Below are positions 20,989 through 39,266 of a stretch of DNA of 64,000 nucleotides, one piece after another (the first letter of the stretch is position 1; each line of letters starts with the position of its first letter). The stretch spans positions 17,830,751-17,894,750 of the forward strand of contig NC_049984.1 in assembly GCF_000003815.2 (NCBI RefSeq), in the 5' to 3' direction. The notes below the pieces were generated by a model. That model had not been told where the DNA came from. It did no database searches and saw only the letters and a list, made by a program, of their open reading frames with translations. The DNA comes from Branchiostoma floridae. Lineage: Eukaryota > Chordata > Leptocardii > Amphioxiformes > Branchiostomatidae. The position numbers and the translations under genes are program-made.

Positions 20989-23571
20989 CTATTTTCTCTT
21001 GGTCTGCGCTGCAGCCTCGGCCTCCTCTGCAGCCTTCTTCTGCCGGGCTCCCAGCAGTCTGCAGTTGGCACGAGCCATCCGCATGGACTGGAAGGCCTGG
21101 TACTTCTTCTCTTCCTCTGTGGGGGCACGGGCCTTCTCCTTCTTGTGAAGCTGTGGTGGGAAAATAACAAACTATTAGGAAATTCTCCACAACCTCACTG
21201 TTACTATGTGTGTATGCATGTCGTACCAAGTGTCCATGTTTTCTGTGTAATTTTGTTACTCCTGGAAGAGTTAGCTGTCAAAGTTACATGCTACAGCAAA
21301 ATGAGTTAACACAGCAATTATCAATAATCATGAATACAAGGCAGCTACATTAATTAAGGTCTATGATAGTGCGGGGGTAAATATGTGTGTTTTAGAGCCA
21401 CTTTAGATTGTTCACCTCCATGAAAAATGGATGTATTTCTTTTGGTGTGTATGTGTGTGTTTGTGTATCCTGATATTTAAGGTCAGCATAACTTTAGAAC
21501 CTTTGGATGGATTGAAATATAAGGAGACTTTGGGCTGCCTGGTGTATGACCGTGTTTTGGTCGCACCAGAACACTTGAATTAGAAACAACTTCAAATTAA
21601 GACATTGCAATAATAAGCAAACTGTGAAACTGACACAAATACCTCGGAAGCCATTGCTATAATAAGCCAACGTCCTGATTTCCATGGGATGTTACATAGG
21701 CAAGAATCTTCAAATTTATCCTAAATTACAAACCTCAATGGCAATGTAAGATGGCTACGTTTTGAGACTGCGACAAACAAATAAGTTTAGGAAATGTCTG
21801 TGCAAGTTGTAAGGGACATTCCACCCACCGTTCGGACAGGCATGACTGCACCTTGCAGCTGTGTGGCCATCTTCAACTCCTCAGCCTGCAAAAGAGTAAA
21901 CAAATATTTAGAAAATGTCGGGTAAGTCTTGTTGGTAAAAGACTACACAAATGAATGATTCCCTGCACATAATACAAATGTATAGAAAGCAAACCATACA
22001 CTTCAGCATGTGACTCAAGTATAGTTGTTTCGTTTCTGCTCATGAGCAAATCTATATCAATTTGAAGAGCTTTTCATTATTCTGCCATTGACTAAATATC
22101 ATACACAAGGCCTGAGAATAAAGCTGTGTACCTAATAAAGTTTAGGTACAGGTACACGGGTTAAGGTACAAGTAAATGTCCGGACCTGTACCTAACAAGT
22201 TTGACGAAGTTATAAATGTAACCAACTGTCTTCTTACTGAGAAATTGTCATCTTCGTATGAAAATTTAGATATTTGAACCTGAAAACAAAGTTTTCTTAA
22301 TTTTCAAGTACAAAATCATCACAATTGTCATCTTTGATTTGGAATTTACTTATCTGTAGTCTCAAGAAGTGGTGTTCAATAGTGATTTCGCTTGTTTAGG
22401 TACAGATGTTTAGGTCCGGACCTCTACCTTAATAATTTCAAAGGTACAGTACAGGTACGGGTATTTAGGTACACTGCCCTACCTGAGACTATGAAAATAA
22501 AAACTACAAGGACAGGGGTGTGCCTTACACAATGATTCGTGTGAATCACATAAGGTACCTACGTTTTCGCATAGTGATTCGTGCGTATCACATAATGTTC
22601 ATACGAATCTCATAGGGTTTGTGCAAATGCTTAGGCACCCTGAAGGACTACTTACACCACTGTCACCCTTCCTGGGTGCGCTGAGTTTCTTGGGGAAGAG
22701 GATGAGCTTGGACTTGTACTCCTTGAGGCGCTGGACATTGGCCTGTAGAGACTCGGTCGACTTGTTACGCCTCCTGGGGTCCACTGAGATGCCGATGGTG
22801 CGGGCATACTTCTTGTTCAGACCTGCAGCCTGTACAGAATGAAGAAGATTAGCATCAAGAAATGTTTGTCACAAGAAACAACTGTGTGATCGACTGGGTC
22901 ACTGTGAGGTGGCAGAGGTAACACAAAGTCCACATGCTGAATTAAGATGCAGGTCAAAAGGCCATGACATAACATATCTGGGCATTGCCAAATAGCAATT
23001 TCTGGAGCAACTGTATATGATTTTATTCCAGTTGCTTGAGTTATTGCTATTTGGCATATCTTTTTACCTGGATGTCTGACCTTTGTCGACATATCCGAAC
23101 ATTGCTATATGCAAACTGACCGATATTATGGATATGAATAACAATAAGCATGGACAAGGCAATAACTGTTAGATTTCAAGGGCCTTCATAATCTTCACTA
23201 CACAGCCAAAGCAATTTCATCTTCCAACATTGCAGAATAATAAAATAACAACAGCTGAAAGCTTATTATATCGTGAGTAGATAAAATCAAAATAACGTTT
23301 TTGATAAATTGTTCTGTATCCATACCTTGATCTCTTCCAGGGTGAAGCCACGCCCAGCCCGGACCTTGGTGTGGTACTTGAACGTCGAGCACCTGACGAT
23401 CGGGCGCAGCGCTCCGCCAGCGGGGCGGGGGGCGACGCGGCGGGCCTTCTCCACACGGGACTTGCGCCTTCGGATCTTCCTGGCCGGCTGGTTAAACCAT
23501 GTCCGCACACGGTTCTGCCAATCCTTGTGGAAATGGCCGTTGGGTATCACGTTGTTGTGTTTGTGAGTCAT
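20989..23571 (-). CDS. RPL13: 60S ribosomal protein L13 (eL13)
   Basis: A structural protein of the large ribosomal subunit. Four coding exons join in phase on the minus strand: 23326-23571, 22656-22829, 21829-21885, 20989-21150 (212 residues, against about 211 in vertebrates). Landmarks in order: [119 protein letters not shown]. The ATG is the first codon after a splice acceptor, so a noncoding exon lies upstream (about 24270-24318). AATAAA on the minus strand is at 20952-20957. The protein ends in a Glu/Ala/Lys tail (QTKRK), usual for the family. The last exon is short and easily missed. Confidence 0.97.
22122..22478. mobile_element. Inverted-repeat element in RPL13 intron
   Basis: The left end reads GCTGTGTACCTAATAAAG, with AGGTACAGGTACACGGG following. 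The right end reads GGTACGGGTATTTAGGTACA and then CTGC, the inverse of the left. Internal TCCGGACCT also occurs near both sides. There is no coding capacity, so it is a MITE-like element of unknown family. Confidence 0.5.
22986..23056. ncRNA. Pre-miRNA-like hairpin in RPL13 intron (candidate)
   Basis: The 14-mer TGCCAAATAGCAAT (22986-22999) is an exact complement of ATTGCTATTTGGCA (23043-23056). Inside it, two mismatched pairs, two pairs, one mismatch and then a nine-pair stem (GAGCAACTG, 23005-23013, with CAGTTGCTT, 23029-23037) close a 15-nt loop. The 71-nt fold has the size and shape of a microRNA precursor and lies between coding exons of a ribosomal protein gene. I do not recognise a known mature miRNA. 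A transposon hairpin is an equal alternative, because part of the flank (ACATATC..CATTGC) recurs at 23090-23105. Strand cannot be decided. Confidence 0.35.
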
Positions 23572-24269
23572 CTGAAGGAAAACAACAAAATTCAGTTTGA
23601 GACAGTTCTTATTTGTTCAGGCATTTATATCTTTCAAATCGAACACAGTTTATCAGAAGGAAATTTAGTATTTAACGTTGCTGTTTTCACTAAATTATCG
23701 TCCCATCATATTCAAACATATCATGAACTGAGTATACATAATAATTAACATGGTGTCTGTCAAGTCTTAAATTTATTTCAAATAACCTTCTATCGATGCA
23801 ATAATGTCAGAAAGACACGCAGTTTGACTTGTTTACAGGCAGAGAAATGTACTTTCTACCCATTCAAATTCAGTCCATGTGTCCAAAAATCAGATCTTAG
23901 TACTGCACCCCCCTCCCCATCCACGAACTAACCTGCCGCACATAACAAATTCTAAAAGCAACCATAAAAAGTCACCACCCTTAACATGTTACATAGCAAA
24001 AAATCACGTAAGCGAACAAATAGTAGCTCCAACTCGGCCACTGTAAGACATTTTATAGATTGAAAGTGATTTTCTATTAGTTCTCCATAGTCATGAAGAA
24101 ACATCGCTTGACGCACTGAGGTATTTACAAACCCGTTCAGACAAAACTAGCGATGTCTGACAAAAAATATCTTATTTATGTTGTAAACCAACATGTTAGC
24201 CTTTATTCTAAAGCTAATTTTCGAATATCAAGATTGAGATGATCCGGTAAAATGAAGGATTCAGTTTAC

Positions 24270-24318
24270 CTTGCCTCACTACCACATCTACGGCAAGATG
24301 TCCGCAGACGAAAAGAAG
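24270..24318 (-). promoter_or_regulatory. RPL13: RPL13 noncoding first exon with TOP motif
   Basis: On the minus strand CCTTCTTTTCGTCTGCGGA (24319-24301) is a typical 5' terminal oligopyrimidine start. It is followed by a consensus donor (AGGCAAG then GTAAAC, exon edge 24270). The coding exon's acceptor directly precedes the ATG at 23571. TOP motifs couple translation of ribosomal protein mRNAs to mTOR and LARP1 (established). The exact start site is inferred. Confidence 0.65.
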
Positions 24319-24589
24319 GTGCCGGGGAGCATGATGGGAAACGCAAGTTCGTCCATGACCCTGCAGTTCTTCAAACTTATGCCAGGTGGCGCACAAGACC
24401 TTTAAAGTTTCTCTCTTTGGGACTTTTCCCTCTTGCCTTTGCAGCAATTACTTAGAACTGATCAGAACTAGCAGTATACTTGGTAGAGAATCTGACTATT
24501 AAACTTGTATTTGTTCACCTTCTTGGGTGGAATATGTATATGTGAACCAGTTTACTGCCAAAAAGGTGATTACGTTGCATTCAGAAAGA

Positions 24590-25020
24590 CTTAATCTTAT
24601 GTCAGACCTGGGATACGAAATTCTTCGATATGGGTGTTCCGGACCGTGTGATAACTTTCCCTATCACACAGGTTCTAAAGTTGTATCACACAGGCTTCCT
24701 TTGAGTAAATCGAACTATTCCGAACGGGCAAAATACGGCACGGTTGAAGATTCGAATACCGGATTCGGACGTTAGAATTGCTGTTGTTATGATCTTTTGT
24801 TCTAGGACACATTTTTCTAGCCTCTGGTACATTTTGCATCGAAATATGTGTTTTCTCAGGTGAGTATGACATCAATAAAATACAACACGATGCATAACCC
24901 TCAGTACCCAGCCCTCCCGCGGGTCGGATCGCCATCCGGCCTTCGGGCAATCCGACCCGCAGTCGGGCTGGTACCTCGGGTGATACGGAATACACCGTGT
25001 TGTATTCTATATGTATCAAT
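24590..25020. mobile_element. Inverted-repeat element, family G copy 1
   Basis: An AT-rich part with the GATTCGAATACCGGATTCGG motif (about 24751) is joined to a palindromic part with AATACAACACG at about 24880 and ACACCGTGTTGTATTC at about 24992. The internal CGGGTCGGAT and ATCCGACCCG also pair. A second copy in opposite orientation lies at 37527-37915. No ORF is present. Confidence 0.65.
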
Positions 25021-27204
25021 GTTAACACTTAACATTTTAAGGCTCATATTGACCTCTAGGATTTACCAGTAAGCCTATTTGCTTCACTCCAATTGATAAC
25101 AGATCATTTAGCTCATGATTAACTTGAAGTCAATACATGACATTTAAGTTTTTCTTTTTACTGTAACATTATATTGTAAATTGTTTGTATGTATGAATCA
25201 AACAAAAACGCAGTGACATGGCATTCTGGTCATTTTATTGAACTCTTGATGGGGCAATTTTCATATCATTACCCACACAATTGTTTTCTCACCAAAATAC
25301 AAAGAAAGCAAACACAGCTGAAGGTTCATTTCATTTATATTCTACATTGAATACAATATTGCTGCAAAGTTAGCATTTAAATCAGTCTATCTAATACAAT
25401 ATCAACTAAACATATACAGCAAGGAAAAAATTAAAAATCATCCAGCAATATGAATTGTATTTCATCATTTGATATAATTATTTTTCTTTCAGTCTAAACA
25501 ATGTTAAGAGCTAATATTTTTTACAGCAGATTGCTCCAATATCTACATATCAAGCTGCAACACCTATCAGATTAAGTTCATTTTCAGCTACTACCGGGGT
25601 AGCTTATGTGATCGTGAGGAAAGCATCATCGTTAGCTGTCATGACAAAATATGGCAAAGAAAGTTCTCTTGGTATGTAAATAAGTAAAGTACAAGATTCT
25701 CTGGTCAATGCTTTACATCAATCATATATCACCTGCTGAGTAAACTCACTCACTGTTCAGGATTTAAAACCAGGCATGTTTGGATTAACAAGTATCATTA
25801 AGTTTCTTCGTTTCAAAGAAAAGCATTTTGGGGAATACCTCTACCTTCCTTTACTTTATGTGCAGAATAACTTGACTGAAAAACAATGTGATATAATGTA
25901 GCACTGTTATACATCTAACTCATATGTTTTATCAATTCATTTTGAAATGTTAAGAGATATATTTGTCATCTGATGGACCAATATTGTCACATTGTAATAC
26001 ATGTACATCAATACACATCAACTTGCATATATTTCCACCTTTCAATTGTGTCTCTTCTGAAGGCACAAAATTCATATTTACACAACCATGAAGGCAAATT
26101 ATGCAGCTTTACTTTGATCTCAAAGCAACATGTAATATACAAACTAGCAAAACGTAGGTTTTGCACATTATCTTCTGTTTCTCTTTAGGATCAATGTAGT
26201 GCATAAATTCTTGCCCAAATATAGACTTGACCTTTGTAATTCAAAAATGTTAAAAAATACAATAAGGCTACCTGAACAACTTATGATTAATGCTGAGAAA
26301 GTTACCTATTAGCATGCAATGTGTATAACGATGTTACATGCTTGAGAATTCTAATTTCCATGCCTATAAAACGAAGCTTGAACAGAGAACAATATTTCAC
26401 TCCCCCACAATGAACATGTACCTTAAATTTACAACAAATAGTTTGCATAACAATAATCGTACTGTAGCAGTGTTTCCCCTCTGTACTGTTGTCTTGACAA
26501 AGTGGCACCCAGAGATCTAGAGACTAACTCCCAGTATGAAAAGTCACTGATGTAAGATACTTACAAACAAACTGTTATATCTTACAATTGGAAATAAACT
26601 ATAAATTATCATTCAGTATACCTTTAAAAAGGGCCACAATGAAAACATTACAACTGTATGCAGCGATATATTTCAAATTGTCCCTTCTTTTCTCTTTGCT
26701 GTCGTCCACCAACATGGACAACATATACAAAAAAAAGCTTTCTACGTTGTATGTTCTATCAAGGAATGTTTGATTTTGGAATGAAATGTTTAGTTAACAA
26801 TATAAATTGAAACACGGGATTACTGAAAAACAAGAGGCACTGGAACTCCTCTATGTTTTGAATAGTTCTGAGCATTTTGTAAAAGAAAGGCAAGCAACGT
26901 TGGAATGCCTCAAGCATGTACAAACATTAGTCCAATTTCTGGAAAATTCTCATCATCAGCCTTGTACGTGTAAAAACACCATGGCACCAATTTGTATCAA
27001 AAGTCTGACACGAATCTAACATTCACATGGTACAGTTTGTAACTGATACTCTTTACATTGTTTGGCAGAGACCTTAATATACACTCAAGTTTATATCAAC
27101 TGTTAGTAACTCGGGAAAGACGTTCCTCAGTTACCATCAGTTTGGTCCAGTTTGATTAGACTGTACGTACTTGTACCTAACATTACAACATCTCAAAAGA
27201 CTTA
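25021..27204. other. Intergenic or long 3' UTR; no gene seen
   Basis: AT-rich sequence with short chance frames only. A minus-strand AATAAA (25234-25239) could be the distal end of PPP1R16, but a 3.8 kb 3' UTR is speculative. Confidence 0.45.
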
Positions 27205-27571
27205 GGCACGATCTAGACACGGTTTTTCCCGATATCGGTGAGACAACAACCTCTTGCCGACACCTTTTTTTCAGCGTCTAGATGGAGATGCAATATCACC
27301 ATAAAGATATCGGGAAAATTTCTCCCGAAAGGTCCGGACCATTCGTACGATAGCTTAGCAGGGGTCCCCGATAGCTTAGCAGGGGTCCCCGACAGCTTCC
27401 GCGCGTGTAGATGTGTCCCGACTTCGGAAAGGCTCATTAGCATACAACGCGGGCTCATTAGGCTATATAGCTGTTTATGACTGCAAGCGCCATGGGTGTC
27501 CCGCGGCCAACGTTCCAGATCCCTCCCGACACATCCACAGATATCGGTAAAAACTGTGTATAGATTGGGCC
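27205..27571. mobile_element. Harbinger-like MITE, 367 bp
   Basis: Terminal inverted repeats of about 35 bp (GGCACGATCTAGACACGGTT at left, complement of GTGTATAGATTGGGCC at right) share the inner GATATCGGT. The element is flanked by TTA on both sides (27202-27204 and 27572-27574), a 3-bp duplication. It is GC-richer than its surroundings and contains a 21-bp tandem duplication (GATAGCTTAGCAGGGGTCCC, about 27349-27390). No transposase. Confidence 0.8.
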
Positions 27572-27574
27572 TTA

Positions 27575-29023
27575 TTTCAAACAATAGCCATTTTTAATCT
27601 GCATTCCCTGTTAGCAGAGTTGAAATATTCTCTGTCCCACTCCCACTCACATTTGTTACATAGAGTAAAAGAACGTTGGAAAATTGTTCTTGGGAAAGTA
27701 TAGCTTACATACATATTTTTGATGCCTACATGTATGTGTGTAAGTTAAAAATTACATGTATGACAATGCATCATATGTAATGTTAGTGGCCGTCGCAATG
27801 CCACTATGTCTATGTTGTATATTATATAGTGTTACTGAGGTATTAATATCATCTAGACACAAACCCCACGTGAGAGCCACATGTATGGTATACTTACAGC
27901 ATTATATTGGTGTTGCAGTTCAGAATATACCCCTGGCCAAAATATACCCATTAGCCTAGTTTGGACAGGGGTGCAGTCTGCACTGCAACACCTGATTATC
28001 CATATAAGCTGCTACCCATAGTTTGTTTGGCCAGTCTTTTATTAGCAGCTGTGCAAGGATACTGTGTATATCTCATATAAAGTACCAATAATAATGCCAT
28101 AGTATACCTTATTTTACTCCGAATAACATCTTCAAGTTAGAAAGCTGTAAACTACAGTTTCTCATAGAAATTGTTCTTGATAAATCAGTTGTATATTGAA
28201 TGTGATGATTTATACATACCACCTGGGTCGTAATAATGTTGCGCTCATGGCTATAGAAAATCAATTATCTATCTATCTATTATCAATACAATTATAAAGC
28301 AGTTCCTTTTACACTGATGCCCTCAAACTACAGCAGGACTGAGGAAACACTTTCCCAGGGCTTCAAGAAGAATTTCTTCTGATGGTGTTGGTGAATCCTC
28401 ACTCCAGTGCTGTTTAGATTTCTGTTGGTCTGAAGACAAAAAAAAATTTCAGTACATACACAATGTAACAGTCTTCTAATTTGAAATAAATAGTAAGAAC
28501 TATTTGCATGAGAAACGTAATGTAATTTATGTATTCAATTAGTGTGAAAGATGGTAACGGTGGTTTTGATTTTGTGGTAGTGTCATATACCGCAGTCACA
28601 TACCTTAATGGACAAATGTTTGTGGTGGCTTTGAGTTTACGATGAAGCGGCAACCGCGAAAACCACAAACACGAAACCACCACAAATATTTCTGCATTTA
28701 CAGTACATGTATCTCAGTACAACATATGCATCATGACATGATTATGTGAAAAAAATTGGTCCTGTCATTGTCACATTAAAGACTGACAGCTCTATTTTTG
28801 TCTACTTCTTTCTACAATTATCATAAACAAGTAACTGGGAAAGAACAATGAAATGACTGAATTGTGATAATTTTGATATGATCTTTTAAGATGCATGACT
28901 CGTACACCTCAAAATATCAATGTCACAGACAAACATGTTTTCACAGCCTGACCAAAAATCTTTTCATTCAATCATCCTTCACTGTTTACGAATAAAAGAG
29001 TTCCACAACATGTACCTGAGTTG
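27575..29023. other. Probable PPP1R16 3' UTR or intergenic DNA
   Basis: No gene is recognised. It holds a short TATC tract (about 28264-28280) and a truncated family A MITE (28553-28705). Confidence 0.45.
28553..28705 (-). mobile_element. MITE, family A copy 3 (truncated)
   Basis: The end TTTCTGCATTTACAGTA (to 28705) plus GGTGGTTTTG and AACCACCACAAATATT segments place it in family A. The other terminal repeat is missing. Confidence 0.65.
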
Positions 29024-34472
<5,449 letters not shown>

Positions 34473-37400
34473 GGTCCTGTGCAAGCTGATCAAACAATGG
34501 GAACTCCTCTAGATCCTGACTGCTTCACCTGGAAAGAAAACGCTTAGATTGTTATGCATAAATCTTAAAATGTTCGAGTTTTTTCTTAAATTTTGATGCA
34601 GTGACCACTTCACTACAAATTCAGAGAACTGCGATCATTATGTTTTCCCCATATAACAACAACATAGAATAGTTTCTGCCAAATTAAGACACTAAATTCT
34701 CATTTTCCTAAATTTGGTACTGCGGAATAAAACCACCAAGTAAAATAATAATGAATTTACAGTTACTGTACAATACTGTACGCTGTCAGGCAAAAACGAT
34801 CTAACAATATTGATCATGATATCCTGATGGACAATAACTAATAGATGACCATAAATTTGATATTCTACTCTTTGATATGTTGTAATGATCTAGTTTTCTT
34901 CAAAATTAAACATAGCATATGTAATTGCAGGTATTATCATGATACCATCAATAAAAGGAACAGAAGGAAAACTCCTTCTGGACTTGGAATTTGAAGGAAT
35001 ATATGACTATCCTCAAGAATATGTATCTCTCTGAGTCTCAGCTATGTCACACAAGCTCTAGCGGTCGTTCTAGTCTACCAGAAACCGATAAGAAGCAAAT
35101 CCACCCCTTCAGTATACAACAGGCCTCCCTGAACATGAAAGGGTCTAAACTATGGCTAAGCCCCCTTTGACCTGTATAGACACAATGTGTGGGTGTAGTA
35201 AGATTCCTCCCTTTAACTAAACAAAGTAGGGTACAATGGTGCTTGGAGCCTCACCCTGTAATGCTGTACTACATAAACTGTTTGTTTGTTTTTTGGATGG
35301 CGACAGTGTCATCAAGAGGGCAGTAGGAGGACACCTTAATGTATACAGGTCTATAATCACTGATAATCACTGACAAATAACTGTCGAACTGTTTGAATGA
35401 TTACACATAACAAGCTCTGTACCATAGTGTTTAACTAGGGGCTTATCAGAAGATAAACTCACCTTAAGAAAATTTTACGCATGACATGCATTGTTATACT
35501 CTCAAAGACTCAATTGTATAGTCGTAGTGATTGACGAATCGTTTATAATTTATACTCTTACAAACAACAAATTTTACTAGGTCATACTATCACTGTACAA
35601 ATGTAGCTTTCTCAACCAAACTTTTAGGTCTCTCAAAATTTCATATATTTTCAGAAATTAGTGCTAACACAATTGATATTTAAGGGACAGACAGCTATAC
35701 AAAGCATCATCTATCTATGGTGACTACTTTTCCTTCTAGTATGTATTGAGAGCACTGACTATTATAACTACATAATATATTCCTACAATTTTGCATAACA
35801 CCATACAAGATCTATCTATTATACACAAACATGTAGCTATAATGTTACCATCTGTCTAGTTCACCCATACTTCATACCACAGACAAAGACATTCCAAATA
35901 TGTACAGAAGCTTTCATCTTTCTAACATTTATAACAGACTGCTGCCTACATCAAACGTTGTTATCTCAACCATAGAGTAGACACACACCAGCTTCCAATT
36001 TCTATCAATACACACTGCAGTCTCGACAAACATCATTACAACAGTGTATTATTAGTGATAACAAAACAAGCTAATCATTGCATAGATTATGTTAATCCTG
36101 TCTGGATTTTTCCCAGAAATTTGGGTCACGCACAATGTGGGAAAAGAATTGTTGGCAGGCACGTAATGTTCACAATACCAGAAGCTCTGCATGGTGTGAG
36201 ACATGACAAAACAACATAATTGTGCTTATGTGAAGCACAGGAAACATATGGCTCCCAAATGTCTGTTCCTTTTCAAAAAATCAATAATCTCCAACGTGCA
36301 AAATACATTTTCAAACAAACACCAGTTCATTTGAAAATATATTTCTACTGTGTTGATAAAGAAAAAAACAATAGGTTAATGAGAAGTATTTGCAGTTACC
36401 TGCAATTTTGGAATACACTAAATTGACAGTTATACTAGTAGTCATAAGCTGAAGGGAAAGTAACATACCTTCCAGTTCCAAGAAGAAAACAAAATAACTA
36501 GATACATGTACTACATTTTGTAGGTTTAGATACCGATTGATCTTCAGTGTTGTTATACTTAAATTGTTTTTTCTTGCCTACCTCAAATAACAATTTGTTC
36601 TGATATTGTATTCAAAGCAATGTCTTTCTAAAGATATGTTTCTTTCATACAGCACTGGAAAATAGTTCGGAGCTGTGAGCTTTAAAAGAACATTTTCAGC
36701 ATCAATAAAGCTAGTGTTTTCTCGTTCACTGCTGGTTGATGGGATTGCCCAATATTTGCAATTAGTCACTGAGCCCTATCCAATCTGACCGGACAAATTT
36801 TCAGGTGATTTTGACATTTGACAACCCCTTGGCAAAGGTCCCTTACGAGTGGGGCCTCCTTAATGCCATGTCTTCAAGGGCATGAAGCGTGTTAGGGATC
36901 GCTGCTATGGGCATGGCAGAAAAATGCTTGTTTGCAGAGGGCAGGACTTTGCTAGGGGAAAGTGCAACATTCTTTTCTTCTTAGTCACAATAATATATGA
37001 CTACAAACAGTATGGGTTAAAGTGCCATGACCTTAATAGGGTCTTAATTACACCCTGGACTGTAAAAAAAAACAAAAACTACCCCCAAAACCCGCAAGTG
37101 AACTAGATCATTTATATACAACCTGCATAGCTGGTAGTCAATATGTCAACTTGTAAGTTGTAGTCCCCCACTCTTAATGTAAGAGGTTTGTAACAAATAA
37201 ATTTGACATTTACGGCTTGACAACACAGTCAGGTCATGGCATATAGCATCACTGTTTAAACTTCAGAAATGTTTGACTTGAATCCAACGCCTACGTGGCA
37301 TAATAAGCTGAAATTATCAATGTTCCGTTCAACTGGACTTGGAGCCAAAGGTTGACAGTGAAAGAAAGACAGCAGAGAACAAAGTCCTTGCAATATTAGC

Positions 37401-37526
37401 CTTCTACCTGTCAATTTGTGTATGCTTCAAGAATATTGAGTTGCTTGTTAATCAGTACAGAATGATTTTAATTGGTCAGTCAGACTGAAGAAAAACACCC
37501 TGCAGTCTGCACTATGAAATTCTAAT

Positions 37527-37915
37527 AGTGCATATAGAATACAACACGGTGTATTCCGTATCACCCGAGGTACCAGCCCGACCCGCGGGAGGACTGGGAC
37601 CGAAGGTGATGATGACACCGTGTTGTATTTCATTTATGTCATACCCACCTGAGAAAACCACTGTTTTGATGCGAAATGCGCCATAAGTTGAACAAATTTG
37701 TTGCCCTCGAAAAAAAAGCGTTGCAACAGTAATGTTCCAACGTCCGAATCAGGTATTCGAACTTTCGATGGCGCCATACTCTGCCCACTCGAAACAGTTC
37801 GATTTATTCGAATGGAGCATGTGTGATAAGCCCGGGCCGTACGGAAAGTTATCAGCCGGTCCGAAACACCCGTATCGAACGTTTTCGCGTCACAGGTATG
37901 ACATAAAATGAATTA
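37527..37915. mobile_element. Inverted-repeat element, family G copy 2
   Basis: Reverse-oriented relative of 24590-25020: GAATACAACACGGTGTATTC, CACCCGAGGTACCAGCCCGA, ACACCGTGTTGTAT, then ACGTCCGAATCAGGTATTCG. The two copies are about 13 kb apart. Confidence 0.65.
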
Positions 37916-39054
37916 TGTACCATTTGCAAAAATTTTCTCTGTTTTTTAACAACTTTTCTCTATGGTGGTATAACATAAAGCTCCATGTACAATGCTTTAC
38001 ACTTTTTCATAAGAACAAAAGGACATATAAGTAGCCTCCTGACATTTTCCATCCACTCATACAAGCAAACCAACATTTCTATTTCCCGGCAACGAACAAA
38101 AGTACAAACAAATTTGTACCTTAATGGTAATAAAACTACTATGTTTGATACTACAGAGCTAAAAAATACTTGGTATATTTACAATGCTAGATTTGTGCAT
38201 CTAAAATTGGTGCTGTGCATCTAATTTTTGACTGACGATTAAGCAGTTAATTCTGGACATTTACAATGTCATAACAAATAATAAAACCTTCCTTGTATCA
38301 TGTTTTACCTTTCAGAATTTCGGATCCGAGTTTTGAACTCAAGAGAGGAAGTATTAGGTTTGTAACAATTACTACATTTTGCTAGCATTCTGTTCACTTT
38401 ATGCTGTGCACCCATTTATTTCTGCACACCTGTCCCGAAAACTGAATTTGGATTGCTATATATATAAATATAGCACCTACAATTGTAACCCTGTGATCTA
38501 ACATTAGCTCATGGACATAGAAGTCTTGAAACTTTTAACCTTTACTGGCACATTGCTCGAGGGAGGAATTAGGTTTTACTTTCATCCCATAAGACACCTT
38601 CCCACCAACACCAACTACTTTCTACTGATCGTAGTGACTCTATAATCATGCTGGCTCTTTGGGACATTTAAAGGAAGCACTCAGTGGATAAAGGGATCAG
38701 ATGTCTAGCCTGTACCTAAACTCTGGTCCCCAGGGATTGTTGACATGATGTTACAGATAGCATTATATACTCCAGAAAAAAAAAAACACACACAATCTAA
38801 TCAAAGATTGCCATCCATATATAAAAAGGAAGCTAATACTGTAATTATTGTGGCTCAGATATTCTTTTATTCAAAATAATTCAGACTAATTATAAATATC
38901 GCCTAAAAACCCTCATGGTGTCTTGGAATGGACTCTACAAGAAAATGAATTGATATGAGATTTTCAATTGAACTGCCCAAATTCTTTTATTCCAACAGTT
39001 GGTGCAGAAAGGTCACCAAACCTAAATATAGGCTAATTCTTTAACTACATCATA

Positions 39055-39266
39055 TACTGTAAATGTATTTAAGTTCGCGGGGATTTAATTTCGCGGTAGC
39101 GGGAAAATGGACTTTTCGCGGTGGTTTTAATTTCGCGGTAGCACCATGCACTGTAGTCTCTTACTGTTATGGAAAAATATTCACGGTGGTTTTAAATTCG
39201 CGGTGAAGCGGCCGCCGCGAAAAACGCGAACATTAATCCACCGCGAACATTTCTGCATTTACAGTA
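39055..39266 (+). mobile_element. MITE, family A copy 4
   Basis: Starts TACTGTAAATGTATTTAAG and ends TTCTGCATTTACAGTA. It has many TTCGCGG and CCGCGAA segments forming internal hairpins (GCGGTGGTTTTAATTTCGCG). 212 bp; no coding capacity. Confidence 0.85.

Noticed and set aside
20960-21229. 90-codon minus-strand frames over the RPL13 last exon
   Set aside because: They are in the wrong frames; the true exon (20989-21150) continues RPL13 in phase and ends at its own stop.
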